NCBI GenBank assembly: GCA_017506865.1
Contig: JAFCMP010000536.1
Location: 992,001-1,056,000 of the forward strand
Reading direction: 5' to 3'
DNA from: Tribonema minus
Lineage: Eukaryota; Sar; Xanthophyceae; Tribonematales; Tribonemataceae
DNA: 64,000 nucleotides
In this document: one piece after another, positions 33,050 through 47,500 of the stretch
Numbering within the stretch: the first letter of the stretch is position 1
How the letters are laid out: each line of letters begins with the position of its first letter
Translations under genes and position numbers: made by a program
The notes under the pieces: generated by a model
Seen by the model: only the letters and a program-made list of their open reading frames with translations
Told to the model about the DNA's origin: nothing
Database searches by the model: none

Positions 33050-36000
33050 CTAGGCCGATGGTGCCGGTGCCCCTCTGTCGGTCCAGGATGTGTCGCGTTG
33101 CTTCTTGTGCTCTCGCTCCTGCCCCTTCTTGATGAGTTTGGAGACCTTGGGGTTGAACAGCATTGCCGTCTGCAGTCGCGATATGGCATCCCTGTACAGA
33201 CCCAAGAGGCTCAGCACCAGCGCCGGCAGCTGCACTAGGATGCCCGTGGTCAGGCACACAAGGCGCATGGTGCCCTCCACCGGAGGCCACTCGGAAGCAG
33301 CGTGGAACCACACGAGCAGGAATAGCACGACAAAGAAGAGCAGGTAGACGTAGGCAACAAACAGCCACAGCGCCTGCTCCCAGTTGATGCCATCATCCGC
33401 CTGCATGCAAAGCGGTTGGCAACCATTGTGGGCTGTTGAGCTCTTGGTTGAATGGGAATTCCTCGAACACCACAATGTACGCAATGGCTCAGCTGCCTCA
33501 CAGCAATGGTGAGGTTTACGCCTTTGTGACACCAGCTGTGGGATTGTCAACAGCATTGGATAATCATATGATCATATGATAGTGATATTGCTAGTTGGGA
33601 TGGCCTCCAGACAGAGTAGTGGTCTTGTCATCTGAGACGGCCTCCTAACACGAAGTGCTCAAGGATGCAAATGATTCGGGCTGACGTTCGCTCAGTACTC
33701 AATGACCAGACTCTGCACAATATTAATTTACCTATAATTCGCAGCAGCCGCAAGGGACCACAAGCTGCTTGTGTTCTATGTGTCAGTTCCGCTCTGCGTA
33801 CATGCAATCGGGTGTCACAGCTGCACCCTATCCAGCAAAAGCACTTCCGAGGTACTATAAGCCCCCCCCCCCCCCCCTCTTGCCGCACGGCCAATACATT
33901 CATATATCCGTTCAGCCTTATAGTATTCACAGTAAAGCGCGCATCAAGTTAAAGCGTGATGCCATAGGCTAATCGTCCAGCTGAGATGCACATAGCAAAG
34001 CAGGGATACGTACTTGATGACTTCAGGTAAAGTAAGGAATGTCGCACATCACATATCAGTGAAGCCAGACGTAAAGAGACTAAGTGCAGTCCGAGAGCTG
34101 GCTCCAGTAACTGTCGCCACGTACCGCGCCAACCACGAGGAACGCTATGATCATCACTGCCACCACGGCGATCAGCCGACCGACACGGTGCACGTTGAAA
34201 CGCCAATTGTCCGTCTCTTCTGCACTGTCCTCATTGGGGAGACTGCTGCCCACGGCGATGCTGCTGCGGCCGCTGATGACTTCTCTCCTGACGGGGTCCT
34301 CACTCGCCAGCGGGATGGGCCTAGGCTTTGCAACCTGCCTGCGTGCAACCACAGCCTGCGCATAAAGAAGGCAGGAGAAAGGAGATGGAGGGGAGCAAAC
34401 CCTGTAAACATGCCGCTCTTCCGTTGCTTGATCCACGCTGAAAATCCTCACTGATACCGCAACTAACCGCAACTACTGTACCGTTGAGACATGCCTGGGA
34501 GGGCAGTGCCAATTCAAGAATGAGTGCGGGCTCAGCAGAGCAGTGCAGGCAGGCAAACGGCAGCGATGAAAGTGTCTATGCAAAAAGGCGCAGGCTGAGG
34601 TTGAGCTGCGACCACACAAAAGTCGGAGTCGCGGGGGCACCGGGTGTCTCTGAGCACAAGGGAGGTAGCAGACGCGGACGCGGTGGGGGGTGAAGTGGCC
34701 CCTCAGGCAGCACGGAGCATGGCCAACTACCTGGTATGCCATTGTTGGCAGTAAATTCAGACGCCGTCTGCTGCATCAGGTCTGCAGCTTGGTTCACGGT
34801 CATGCAACCAGCACAACACAGGTTACAGAGGCTCGGCACACTTTGAGCGTAAGTGATGAAGCTACTGCAAGACACGCATGCGCACTGCCCCGAGCTGGTC
34901 ACTTGAGCAGGCACACTGCACTGCAGGCCCCAAACAACACTCATCGTGGGCATCTTCAGGAACAATTTGCTCCTGCTGTGTTGCTGGTGCTGTATTTCAC
35001 CGATGACAATGGAATTAATGGGGCCTGCGCTTTTGCACAACATGCTGTCTGCAAGGTGAAATGGTGTTTCAAAAACTGCACATCATGATGTTGTGCTTCA
35101 GACTTCATTCTATCGAACTTCTAGCAGTGTTTGTCAGTGACAATTTGTCACGGTGCGGTACACATTGTGTGTGGGCCACCCATTAAGTCTTTAGCATTTG
35201 ATTGTCATGTCTACACAATGGATTATACCGCTGTTCCAACGTCATTCTCAACAATGGCCATGCTAGTAGGCACTAGACCGCCTCATGCCACATGACGCAT
35301 CCGTGAGTGGATCGCCCCAGCAAGGCAACAGTCATGCCCCTGGGCCAGCAAGGCAACAGACAGCATGTGACTACTTGGTAAGTTCACGGCATGGCCCATC
35401 AGGGTTAATGTGATCTTGAATCAGGCATCGCATTCTGCCCTCACCTCGAAAATACCGACAGCCAGCACAGTGCCTGCCGCCGCCAGAAGAACGTAGAGGA
35501 ACAGCGTGCCGGGGTCCGACGCGGCTGTGTGTGCATCGTTTGCGTCGCCTCCTTCGTTGACTGCGCTGGAGATTTTCTTGACCAGGCCCCAGGCGATGTA
35601 CATGCGCCGCATGTGCAGGAGTGTCACCTCAACCTGCAACAGTCCACGGCACCTTGAGGGTCAGCTGGCGCATCTGCGTTGATCATCAACTCGGCTAGCT
35701 GACAGAGGAATGTGTTAAGAGTCTCAATTGAGCTGGACTGCCAGTGTTGAGGTGAAGGAATTGATCATTTCCATCCACTTGCAGTCTGCTCTGAAGGGCA
35801 ACGTCCCTGCTGTACTACTCACATGATGTACTCACTTGCTTCGTGGTCCGCTTGTGGAGTGGGATTCTATTAAGCATGACGGCTAGTGTGCGCGCGTGTG
35901 CTGACGGTCCTACATTATGGACTCCAGACATGGTCGCATGCAGCAACTGCAAACTCGATACAAATGGGCACTTCTGCAGGGCCTCCTACCCAGCCGCCCC

Positions 36001-39000
36001 CTGCTTGAACAGCGACGCTGGCGTTGCATTGGGTCTGGGCCGTCGCCAAGTATGACAACACCTGTCATACACTTGTAAGGTGCATACTGCCAGAGCACAA
36101 ACTTGAACTAGGACCGTTCAGAGGATGCTGCACCAAAACTTCACAAGTATTTATTATACTTCGGGCAAGCGACTTCCGTATTTCGCTACTATGGCTTGCA
36201 GCAATGCGTCGCGTTTGGAAGTGCGCTGCACGTTCAGCAGCAGAAACTCCCCTCCAGGCAGAATTGACTGAAAACTAGCTCAAAACCAGCACAAACTGAG
36301 TTGGTGCAGACAGTCAGCTGTGCATCAATGTACACATCGACACACCACAGCCACACATGATAGTGGATGCGGACAGCACGTGCCGCAGTTTGTTCTTATG
36401 GAGATGCAGAGGTCCGCGCACACTACAGTTCGGCAATCGACCGCATGTGTCAATGTGAATGCAGTATGCTAGGCTGTGCAGGTGGTAGCTTAGGCTTAAT
36501 TTAGGGTTTGAAGTAACAGTTCAGGTTAGGTAAGCTCGAGGCGCGACACTCACAACTTCACCGACCCCCTGCAGCTTACTACTGTCTCTGCCGCATCGGT
36601 AGGGCGCACATTATCACCAGTTTGCTTCTGTACAAAACAGAGTGTGGCCCACCTTTTTACGCCAAACACTGGTCTTGTGAGTCGTCTGCGCCTCCTGCCT
36701 GAGCCACCCTGTGAAGCTGGTAAGCTTGTTGTCCGGCTCTGAATGGAGCTGTGCAGGCATGAGGTGCAGACGTGCACGCATCCATTGTGACAGTTTTCAA
36801 GTGGTTTTTTCTGGTTGCAATGACTGCCACCATGAGCTGGCGGAAGAACCCAGCATGATCAAGCTTATGAACCCTCGCACATTTGCCTTGCACGCTTAAG
36901 ACTTAGTGTGCTAACAGCACGGGCATGAATGCATTTGCGGTATAGCTTGTGGTTTCTACCTCAGACTGGTGCTGGTGTTGGCGTAAGCAGCTGGCGAGAA
37001 ACAATGTACAATCACAATTGTGTACAATGCGTACAGAGTTTCACAATCACCTGCTGGGCTGGTCCCTACGTCACATTGTTCTAAATAGCCAAATTGTCTG
37101 ATATTGACCTTGTAAAACCCCTTGAAAGATCTGGCAGGTTATTTGGAAGTGCAGGGATATCCACCTGCTCGGTAGTGCAAGAGTGCTGTATGCCATACCA
37201 CCCAATTTTGCAGTCAACATTTGCTATTGTTTCAGTGTAGCAGTGCAAGGAGTCGGCGAATGGCCCAGGGGTGCAATCACTGTTGACAATTACATGCAGT
37301 AGCCGCCAATGCCGGTGGACAATGCGCACTTCTGGATATTGCGTTGCTGATCAGGACAAGGCCAGACCACAGCACACACCGTCAGTCTACTGCCAGTGTG
37401 CAACGTTTTCCTCGTGCGGGTTGCTCACCTTATACTTGGGGTCTTTCTTCCGCTTTTCCTCCACGTCTTTCTCCAGCGGCGTCACGTCGCGCAGCATCCA
37501 CAGCCCCCACTCCCTGAAGTCTCTCACCGTGTTCTTGAGGGACAAGCTGAAGGGGTTGTACAGAATGGGCGCATACAGCAGCCCTGCTGCGAGTATGATG
37601 ACGCTGAAGGTCTCGGAGGCGGGGCTCGGGAAGAAGCTGAAGCGGAAGTACAGGGCGATGAGGACCACCAGCTCTGCGGCAAGCCTGCGGATGAGAGCGG
37701 GACAGCCGCTATCAGCAGAAACCCCCAACATGCGTCATGATTCGGTATGTGCCAGTTGTGTGTGTGGTTCAGTTGATGCAGCGCATACACAGTAGGAACA
37801 GGTGCTGAGATGCCAGCGCGCCTGTGCTAGCGGTAGTCACCTGTCAGCATGTAGGTATAAACCTCTTCGAACCTGATCGACCGCCGCTTGAGGGCAGTCA
37901 ACTCGCACGAGACACACAATGTTCGAAGCTGCACTTTCTGCTGTCACAAGGCTTCAGAATCTGATGATCCACAAGTGACGATTGCAGCTGCGGCAAACAC
38001 TACGCTGAGCCTGGGGGATTGTGAAACCCTCAGACGAGACCTGCCTGGCTATGCATGTACTCAGCACAAGCAAATGTACTTGAGTTGCGTTGCACATAAC
38101 ACGATGGTTGCCGTTGTGAGTCATTTGACCGAGACATCAATCTCATGTAGCAAGCGTAAGAGCCTTACATAGACGTCATCAATCCTCAAGTGCAAGTATT
38201 GCCCAAGATCTCACGATGGTGTGCTTTGACGGATTCCAGGAACTTTACAAGCATAACCCAAATTACGGCTCTATATATGTCTGCAGCTGCTGCTCTTGCT
38301 GCTGCTGCAGCGCTGAGTATTATTCAACACATTTTGTATTCACTGATTCCCGGCCAGCCAAGTGACCTCAAGTCACTGATATTACACCGCTGCTGCCTCA
38401 ATGACGGCCACATGTCATGAGCAGCCGCCGAGATGGAGTGTATTTGCGCCATTGCCATCATCTGCTCGTACATATGCCCTCATTCCTCAGAGAGCTCACA
38501 AGCCATCCATGAACAGTTGATGATGAACTTGATGAGATGTGCTCTACTGCTCTTTGAGGCATTGCGACACTATTCTGACCTTTGCCTGATGTTCACGGAG
38601 GAGGTAACACATGTATATCAACTGAAATAGCCACAACAGTTCACATTCGTATAGCCTAGACCCTCCTTCTTTTGCCCTGCTTATAGTTGGTAACCTTGAT
38701 TCAAACTTTCACAAGGCATGCAATGAGTCAATGTGGAGTGGGATTGATGCCAAAAACACGTATGCAGGTGCAGCAATCCCTAATGTCAGCACATAGCGTC
38801 AATATAGTTGACGCAACTCACATGAAGTGGCTCTGATAGTACCCCTTGAACATGCTGATGAAGTTGCCGTGTTCGATGACAAAGCCGCGCCCTGTAGGCT
38901 GTTGTGCATGAAAGCAAGCAGAAACGAAGCACAGGCAGACTATCAGCAACCTAGCACTCCCTGCTGAAATACCAGGGCCCCCTGTAGAAAATTGATCTAA

Positions 39001-41594
39001 CATTTGATTCAGCTGTTGATTTGTCAGCATGCGTATGCATTCATGCCTCGCTGTCTGCATCTCTGCAATTGGCACTGCATGCTTGAGGCTTGACACGATC
39101 TGCTGATGGCTTGATTGCAGACAGGGGGAACTTTGGTGGAAGCTGTGGTTATAATATACGGGTGTCTAGGAAGGCATGGCTGCCTTGAGTGCAAGACTGA
39201 TGAGAAGTACGGGCGTGTTCAACCTATATGTAATTGCAGCCTACTTCGAAGTATGCATTCAAGACGGATAATGAGTATGGGTGTGTTCAACTTGAATGTA
39301 GTTGCAGCCTATCAGGTGCACATGCACGGGCATACACATGCACGGCATTGGCCCATCTCAGCTCAGTCTATAGATATACCTGCGTGCCATGCTTGTGCCT
39401 ACTAGTAGAAGGCGTCCTCGACCAGCTGAAGGCAGGCATTAGGCTGCCTCATATCACATGCTTCGAAGTACACAGTGCAGCTGTCTGCCGCAGCAGCCAA
39501 CAGCTCTGTTGTTGAGCTCTGTGGCATGCTTCGTGTGTGCAGCGCACCCGGGTACCTTCGAGCCATGCACCATTGTTGATTATCCGCCTGCAAGCAGCTG
39601 AAAAAACTTACAGATAGCTCTGCTACAATTTTATGTTGAAGTACCATGCTTCTGCATGAGGCTCTACATGCAACACACTCATGTTGTAGCACCACAGACT
39701 TAACTGCAATTACCGCTTTGTTTTCAGATGAATAATGTGTGATGGGTTGACGACTGGTATGACATGGCACGGTACAAGGGTGTGTGACACAGCGCAGCTG
39801 AGTGTGGGTTACGGATTTTAAAAAGCGCGCATGCATCATGTGACACTGGCAGCTGTGACCTGACAGCTGCCTATACATCTGTCAGCTTGAACTGAGCCTG
39901 CACCTGCATGTTGAGCCATGATGTAAGCATCATCTGCGAGATGTGATCAAGACGCGTGGAAATGTGGAGGCGCTCACCATGTACACCGCTTTGTTCTGCG
40001 TGATGGCTTCATTGACAGAGCGCGCAATGGTGGCGCTGTTGAAGATGAAGTACAAAGGGCTGATGCACTTGACCATGTGGCCGGCCGCCGCAACAAGGCC
40101 CTTGACACCGCTTTCGAGCACCACCACAAACCCTACTGGCAGCACCAGCAGGAATCCCTGCAATCGCAAGCAGTTGAGTGGCATACGATGCAGCGACAAA
40201 GTCAGATGACTGCTGTACTTGACGTTCTGATAGAAAACCGGCAGCGCCAATGGGAGGCATCACTGTCGCAAGCAGTCGCGGTGGCACACAATGCAACAAT
40301 GGAATCAGAATGTGGCTGCTTTGGGTGCACAAAATGTGGCAGGGGGAAAAAATCATCAGCTTCCTCTGAGCGCCACTTTAAAGCATATGCAATTGGTCAC
40401 ACTAGCTGGAATTTCAGCACTGCTGCAGTACATCTGCAGGATGGCGTATGTCCAGATGCTGCTCGAAGGTCACATGAATAGTTCAGCCATCTAGTTGAGC
40501 AGTATGAGATTCTGGCAACGTCGTTTGGAAAGGCCTCTTAAATTTACTATACCGTACTACAAAGACATCATATATGCCACTGATTTCACGGCCGCCAAAC
40601 ACGCTGGCATTGACCATAGTGAACCCGCATTGACAAAGACCACCAGGCGGATGCTCGAGCAGCATGTGACGTGCAGCAGCAGGCCGCGGAGCGATGGTTG
40701 TCACGTAAGAAATCACTTGCCAGCTGCAGGAAGTAGGCGGAGTTGAGGACGGTGAAGACGCTCTTGATCTCATCGAGGTTTTGGTCGGGGTTTTTGTTGA
40801 TGGTGTCGATGATGTCTTTCACGTGCGGCTCAAAGGCAAGGAAGAGCTTCGAGTACATGTAGACGAATACGCTGAAGATCTGCGCGCGACATGGCGAGCA
40901 GCAGCAATCAGGGCGGATGCGTTAGCATCCCAAAGCTGGACACGCTGAGCACGGACAATATGGAGTAACCAGTTACCTGCAGTGGTTTACTAGATGTGAT
41001 CATGAAGCTGCCAGTGTGCTAGGAGTTGGCAGGTAAGGAAGGCAATATTGCTTGCGACTCCAGTTATTTCTTGTCTGAAGCAAACCCGGACTATGCTGCC
41101 AGCATGGCATGGAAATGTGAGTTGAACACAATGTTTGGTGGCATCATATTAATCTCTGCAGCAACATCATGTGCGGCTGAATAAGAAGCTGCAACAGCCC
41201 CCATTCCTTTACATTATGTCAATTGAATGGCACAGGCACTGCTAGTAGCTGCAGACAGAGAATGCAGACACCCAAAAGACCAAAAGCACGTGGGCACCGA
41301 GCTGCTGCTTGAATTGATACACTGCGTGGAGGCGAGCTGATGTGTTGAGCACGGTCTACTGAGCATACATGGAACACTGGACACGGTCACGTGTGTGCTG
41401 ACAACGCGTATACAGCGTCAGTGTACACGCAGACTGATTTGTGCTGAAAGCTGCAAACCAGTCATGGCGTTCAGCACATACCAGGAAGGTCTGGGTCAGG
41501 AACCCGCCGATGCAGGAGTAGTAGAAGCTCAGCAGCCTGAGGAACCCAAGCTGAGCAACAATGCGCCTCGGCTCCCTGAGAATCGCCTGCATAC
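33050..41594 (-). CDS. Glucan synthase exons 27-34: C-terminal membrane pore region
   Basis: Exons 41482-41594, 40721-40879, 39978-40157, 38822-38898, 37429-37684, 35445-35633, 34125-34355 and 33050-33400. They encode hydrophobic helices (FLRLLSFYYSCIGGFLTQTF; FLLVLPVGFVVVLESGV; FSVIILAAGLLYAPILYN; LFLYVLLAAAGTVLAVGIF; LIAVVAVMIIAFLVVGA; LWLFVAYVYLLFFVVLFLL; VCLTTGILVQLPALVLSLLG), with the cytosolic family motif TGRGFVIEHGNFISMFKGYY. In the family these helices form the glucan export path. A charged 40-residue loop (NKNPDQNLDEIKSVF) separates two helices in 40721-40879. Confidence 0.9.
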
Positions 41595-44500
41595 CTGAGG
41601 TGACACAACATCAACAGCAGACAACGACTTGATATGCACATGGGCGGCTTCACACAACGCCATGAGAACAGAGAAGGTACTACTTGCCAATTGCCGTGCT
41701 GCGCTACAGACATCAAGTCTGAATACTGTCCAGCACTCGACAACAATCTGATGCTAGTGCGGAAGTGGCATAGTCGGCGCAAATGGTGCAGCCTTGGCAA
41801 AGTAGCATGACTAAATACACATTTGCCTAAGCTGCAGGGAGGACCAGCCACCCTTCACGACCATCATGATTTACATGTAGAGCAGGGTATTGGCGAGTGC
41901 CCAACATCGTAGGAGTCAGTCACATGTGCGTGCGTGTCAAGAGCGGACTGATCATGTGCACTCATTCCAGCACCATGACATGTAATCCGGAAACAATTGC
42001 GGCGTATGCCTGGTCTGGATTAGGCAATGGTCAGTGGAGCTGGAGGCAGAGCACGTCACCTGTTCCATGTACGCCAGTGTCCGTCGTTAATGCACATGTG
42101 ATCGCAAACACCCATGTACTCGTTCTTACACAACTACACTGTCAATGGCTTTCGTCTCCCTTGTGTGCTGTTCACACAGAACAAAACTGAGCAACAGCGA
42201 CTACAAAGGAATTCTCACCGTTGCCTGCAGAAATTTTGCCGGTGAAGGAGGAAATCTGGCCAAGCCCCACATCACGCCCCTGCGGCCAGCACACAGTACA
42301 ACAATTCAAGTAGCAAGTGCAGTTGATGAAACTTGATTACTTGTGATGTTTTCGGTGCTCACAGTGAGGCCAGCAGCTAATGCCTTGCGCAACTAGCACG
42401 GACCTTCAACGTTGCAGTTGTTACACAACACGTGCACGCTGTGTGTAGCGTACTTCATGTTTCAGCCTGTGATGCTCCACACGAAGTTGTGTGAGCACTG
42501 CACGGCAATTGCGCACCAAGTGCGAGCGTGGACAACAGGTGCAATTCAAATGATACACAAAGCACAGTGCACCGTGACGGCGGATGCTGGGCAGCGTAGC
42601 GCACAAAGCACGCACCTTGCCCGCCTGGATGAAGTCCAACTGTATGCTGTCGCCGCCACGCAGAACCCAAACGTACCCTGCCAGGATGTCCTCGGACAGG
42701 TGCAGCTTGGTGCTGGGGCGCGAGTTGCCGCCTTGCGTGATGGCAGTGATCTGTGTTGGAGTAGGAGCAACCGAGCAGCATAGAGAGGCAATCGCATTTA
42801 TGTACATGGCCGAGCAAGAGCAGTGTTGCGCCAGAACGTGCAAGCAGTTGGCGATGCTATACCCAGTTAACATGTTTGATGCCTTGCACACTTTGTTCGG
42901 CTCTATATGAGGCAGACATTTGTGAGAGCATGTGGCATATATGACCGACTTACACGTGCATGCTGTATCTGAGCTCCTGCAGTCGGACATGGGCTTGAAC
43001 CCACTCTACAGATGTCCTGTTGAACTGTATTTATTTCCGCTTTAGGGGCAGAAACGGTTACCGCACCATGCGCGCAATGCACAACTGCAGAAATTTTCCC
43101 AGAATTTGTGCTCACTTTGTCAAACAGGCTGAAGGGGGCATATTGAAAGCAGATCCCCTGCGGGTTATCCAGCATGCATTATGTGGGCGTCATGACCTGA
43201 CCTCCCTTTTCTTCAGGATTGAGTTTACGAAAATGTGCCTGCGCTCTGAACCTGATCTGCATCCATATATTGCCTACGTGGGGCTTGTATACTGGCAACT
43301 ATAGTCAAAGACGACTAGTCCAGGCTGCCAAATGTCTGCGCCGGGGGGCGGTGCTCGGCATGGGGGGGCACTGACTCACCTTGTCAAACAGGTCGGGGTG
43401 GCCGTAGTGAAAGCGGATGCCCAGCGGGTCGTCGAGCACGCGCTGCGTCGCCGTCACGAAACCGCTCTCCTGCAGGCTGAAGTACATGGCGACCGCGCTC
43501 GCGGCGTGCGTGAAGATGTGTTCGCGGAAGCCGACGATGAGCCCGGCGTTGTGGGCGCGCTCGCCGCGCGCGTGCCCGCCAAACCTGAAGTTGGCCAGCA
43601 TCTCGCGCTGCTTGAAGGCCTCCTCCAGGCCCAGGTCCTGGTTCATGTCGATGGCTTGCACGGCGTCGCCGCGTGTGAAGACCATGGCCTGGTTCTGGTT
43701 GTTGGGCTTGCCCTGCGGGCGTTGTGCAGGGTCAAGAAAGGTTACGCAACTTGCCAGGGCCCAAGCAGGTGGGGTTGCTCGACTCCTTGTTTCTTTGCTC
43801 CTGCTTTGCTTGTACTGGCAGCTGCCTGAGTGGTGCAATGCGTGATACGTTGGCAGGCCTTCGGCAGCACAAGAAGCGGCAACTCCTGTGCGTAGTCACA
43901 CTTCCTGACATGACCACACACTACCATCGTCGATATCACTGTGCCAAGCGTCAAGAGTGACAGCAAAACGAGTCGCAACAAACCAAACAATGACTGAACA
44001 TCTGTGTCGTGTAGCAGTGTGATCACAGACAGTGATGACAAGTGCAGCTGCTTGCACTAAAGCATCTAATGATGTCGTACAAAAGCCCCAATGGAGGCGT
44101 TTTGCCCTTGGGCAGCACAAACAACAAATCGGATTGTGGGCCATCACTCCCAGAGCATGCCATGTGCCAATCATGCACAATGACACTCAGCCTCGGCAAG
44201 CCATACAGGGATCTTGCAATGACCTGTCGGCAGAGAACCTTCACTTTGGATTACCCTGCCGTTTTTTTTGACGGCTTATGTTATGTTTACAAATACTTTG
44301 AAGAAGTATTAGATGATCTGCCACTTTCGGGTAATCTGCTTAGTTTGCAGGTAGGGACCATTGCCTCTCCCAAGACGCACCTCGCCAACTAGAATGGTCC
44401 CTGGGAGCTGTATCCTGTGCTCCTCCTTGAGGCTATCGCCGCTCCACCTGGACGTGCACGCGTTAACATTATATTCTTGTCAGTGTGTGCTGAGAAAGTC

Positions 44501-47500
44501 GCAGCCAGTGAGACACGACGGCAGTGACATCAGACCATAGGTACACCTCACTCTCCTACTCTCCCAAGCAAGTCGGCTGTCAAGTCTTGCCTTTTGTACA
44601 CCTCTGCTAATCCGCAGCTGTGCAGTTGGTGCTCCCTGATCGAGGGATAACGCCATACTCACATATAGATGAATTAGTCAATGGTGGTGAACAGGTTCAA
44701 CAGGATTGCTGCGGCATAGTAGGGACTGCATTCAGCAACGCACCCATTGTTAGCGCTGCTGAGACAAAGGTACAATGAGAAGCAGAGCTCACACAAACAT
44801 AGCTTGCGCATCCGGCGTCTGTCGGGGTTCCTGATGCAATGACAGGAGTGCATCCAGAGTCACTGTGCAACATCATTTTTCTAGCATGCGCAAGGCACAT
44901 TTGCGCGCCGTGCGTGTGCGGGAGCCCATGGCGAGGTTGTCAGTGGATGGTACTGCATGTTTCACGCCAGCCATACGCGTTTGGCTGCTTATTTTTCATG
45001 ACTGGCTGGCAATTGTTAACGCATCAACACCACCACTCTATGATCTGCATCATGCATGCCATTGACCATCGACTCGGTGCTTACCTAGCGAGGACTGAGT
45101 AATGTTCGTGCGTTTTCTCGCCGCCCGTGTCCTCCTTGACCTCCAGCACGTACGCGATGCACAGACCAGGGTGGTTCTGTGCGAGCCAGTCGATGTAGAC
45201 CGCCTCCTTGGCCTTCTTGAGCCTCATGGCAGGGAGGATTTGGCAGGACACGACGTAGCGGTACTTGGCATCCGCCAGCACCCTGGATTCAGCCCACGTA
45301 CGCCCCCCCTGCAGCAACAGAACCCGCGCAAAGTGCATTGGCATATGGGGCATTCAGGGACAGTTTCTAGTTCAAGCTGCTGAGACATGACCGTAGAGTC
45401 ATGAAGTGACATGAGCGAGTCATCTTGACGACAGCAGTGATCGTCATCATTCCACTTCTAGCTCAGCATGTCAGCAGCTGCGCGACAGCGCGCAAACAAG
45501 CTCCAGAACACAGAAGCGCAAGAGCTGCATTCATTGCATACTTTGGAAGTACATGGTACGGTTTCTGCTTCCAAAGCGCAAGTGTATACAGTACCTCATC
45601 CACCAGCGGGCAGTAGTCGGTGACGTCGGATGTGGCGCGCGCCTGCTGAACTATGTCAGCAGTCTGGATCTCGACTGGGTTGTGAAGCGCGTCCTGCAGC
45701 ACCACGCCAGCAGGGATTAACAGAGCAGGCAAGGAAAAACAGTGGTGTCAGAGGCCGTGTGCTGTGCGTAATGGACACGGTTTTTGGTTATGCCATGTGC
45801 CATGCATCCCGCAGGCAGGGCAAATGCTGAAGACTGCATTTTTGTCTCTTAACCTCTCCTTGAGGGGCGGAAACCCTATGAGACATACAACATGTGCAGC
45901 TCTTGTGCTTGTGCCGTGTGCGTATTACAGTGCACCTGATATACTGCAAGTTCAAGTGAATGTTAACGCGTCCTATGCCTTTGCAACAGTGGCACTTACC
46001 GGTGCCTCTGGTGCCAGCGCCTCCTGCTCCACGGTGTGCATGATGCGCACTGCTGTGTGCTGGTGCATGTAGCCGCGCACAGTGCGCGCCAGCGTCTGCG
46101 CCCGGTAGCTTGCCCACAGCTGCACCTGCCAGACCATCTCGTCCACGTAGCACTTCAGCTGGACCTCGTGCTGTAAGACCAGACAGCACAACGTACAAGC
46201 GTCACACATGATACAGCAAGAGCATGATTATGCCAAGAGCCTCAAGTCGGAGGAGCACCAGAAGCAAAGGATCACGACCACATAACAAGCAACATGCGGT
46301 ACCTATTTCACAAACACTTGTGGGCGAGAGAGCCACACGCCTCCATGAGGGCCTGCTCAGAAGTGTTTATTAGAGGCGGTGATTGTGTTAGCAACGTGTT
46401 CCAGAGCCTTGGGGGTATTGTGTTGCCTGCACGCACAGTTCGGCTCACGGCATACGGCGCTGCGTGTGTAAGGAATATCTGGTGCAAAAATGCATCTCAA
46501 CCAACACTTCACATGTTGCACTGTGACAGCTGCACAAGGGGCATATCTGTGAGTGCACGGTGGGCCTGCTAACCCCCAGCATACAGATTGCGACTCTTCA
46601 CGGTACTCACCTCTGCTGGCAGCCGCTCTTGATTGCCGGCCCTGGACCAGGCGCGCCTCGCAGCCTGTAGACGCTTGCCTTCTATGTTGGTGAGACCACC
46701 GCCTGGTAAGCAGAAGGCGTGCATTCATTTATTGAAGTGTCGGTCCATGCAGTAATCCATTTTGATATACTGGCCATTATTGTGCATAGGTCTACCACTT
46801 GTTATAATAAGGCTGGCGCTGCTGACAACGAGGGTGCCAGTGGGAGCAAGCGTCAGACGTGGCATAGTGACCTGAATGTGAGCACGGCCTCAAAAGGCAA
46901 GTTTGACATTGCGTAGTGCTAACTCTTCTGCTCGTCATGTCACAAAAATTTAGCAAGCATTTTACGAGCGAGAATCGATCGTCCACATCGTTGCCAAGGA
47001 AACCGCTGCGCTGTCAGCAGGTACAGAACTTCTGACCGCACCGAGTATGTGCATACGTACAAACTTGGATGAGAGTGCCACATATACCTACAGAAGTACT
47101 CATGTGGGTTTTCCAGACTCACGTGCAACGACCAGTTGAAGCACTGCATCCTGGCGAGGTCTCTTGTGCTTTTCGGCGTCCTTGTTGGCTTCAATGACAA
47201 CGGGCGTGAAGCCAAAGAACCAGTCCTTCACCACATTCATCTCCTTTCTCTCCATGCCACACTCCCTGTGAGTTTCAACGAACAGCATCATGAGCATTGC
47301 AACGCGCCATCGTATGAGATCAGTGGACGCTCCACAAACCCCTGGGCACTGTTGTTGACAAGGCGCGGTGATGGGCCTCGCCCACCACGGCCAAGTACCT
47401 GACCTGAACTGTGGCGAACCAGTGACAATGCCTGCAGTGCTCAGCTCTTGCTACGCATTGGCGTGTCCTCAGGTAGTGCACTCAAAAGCCAATTGCGCAT

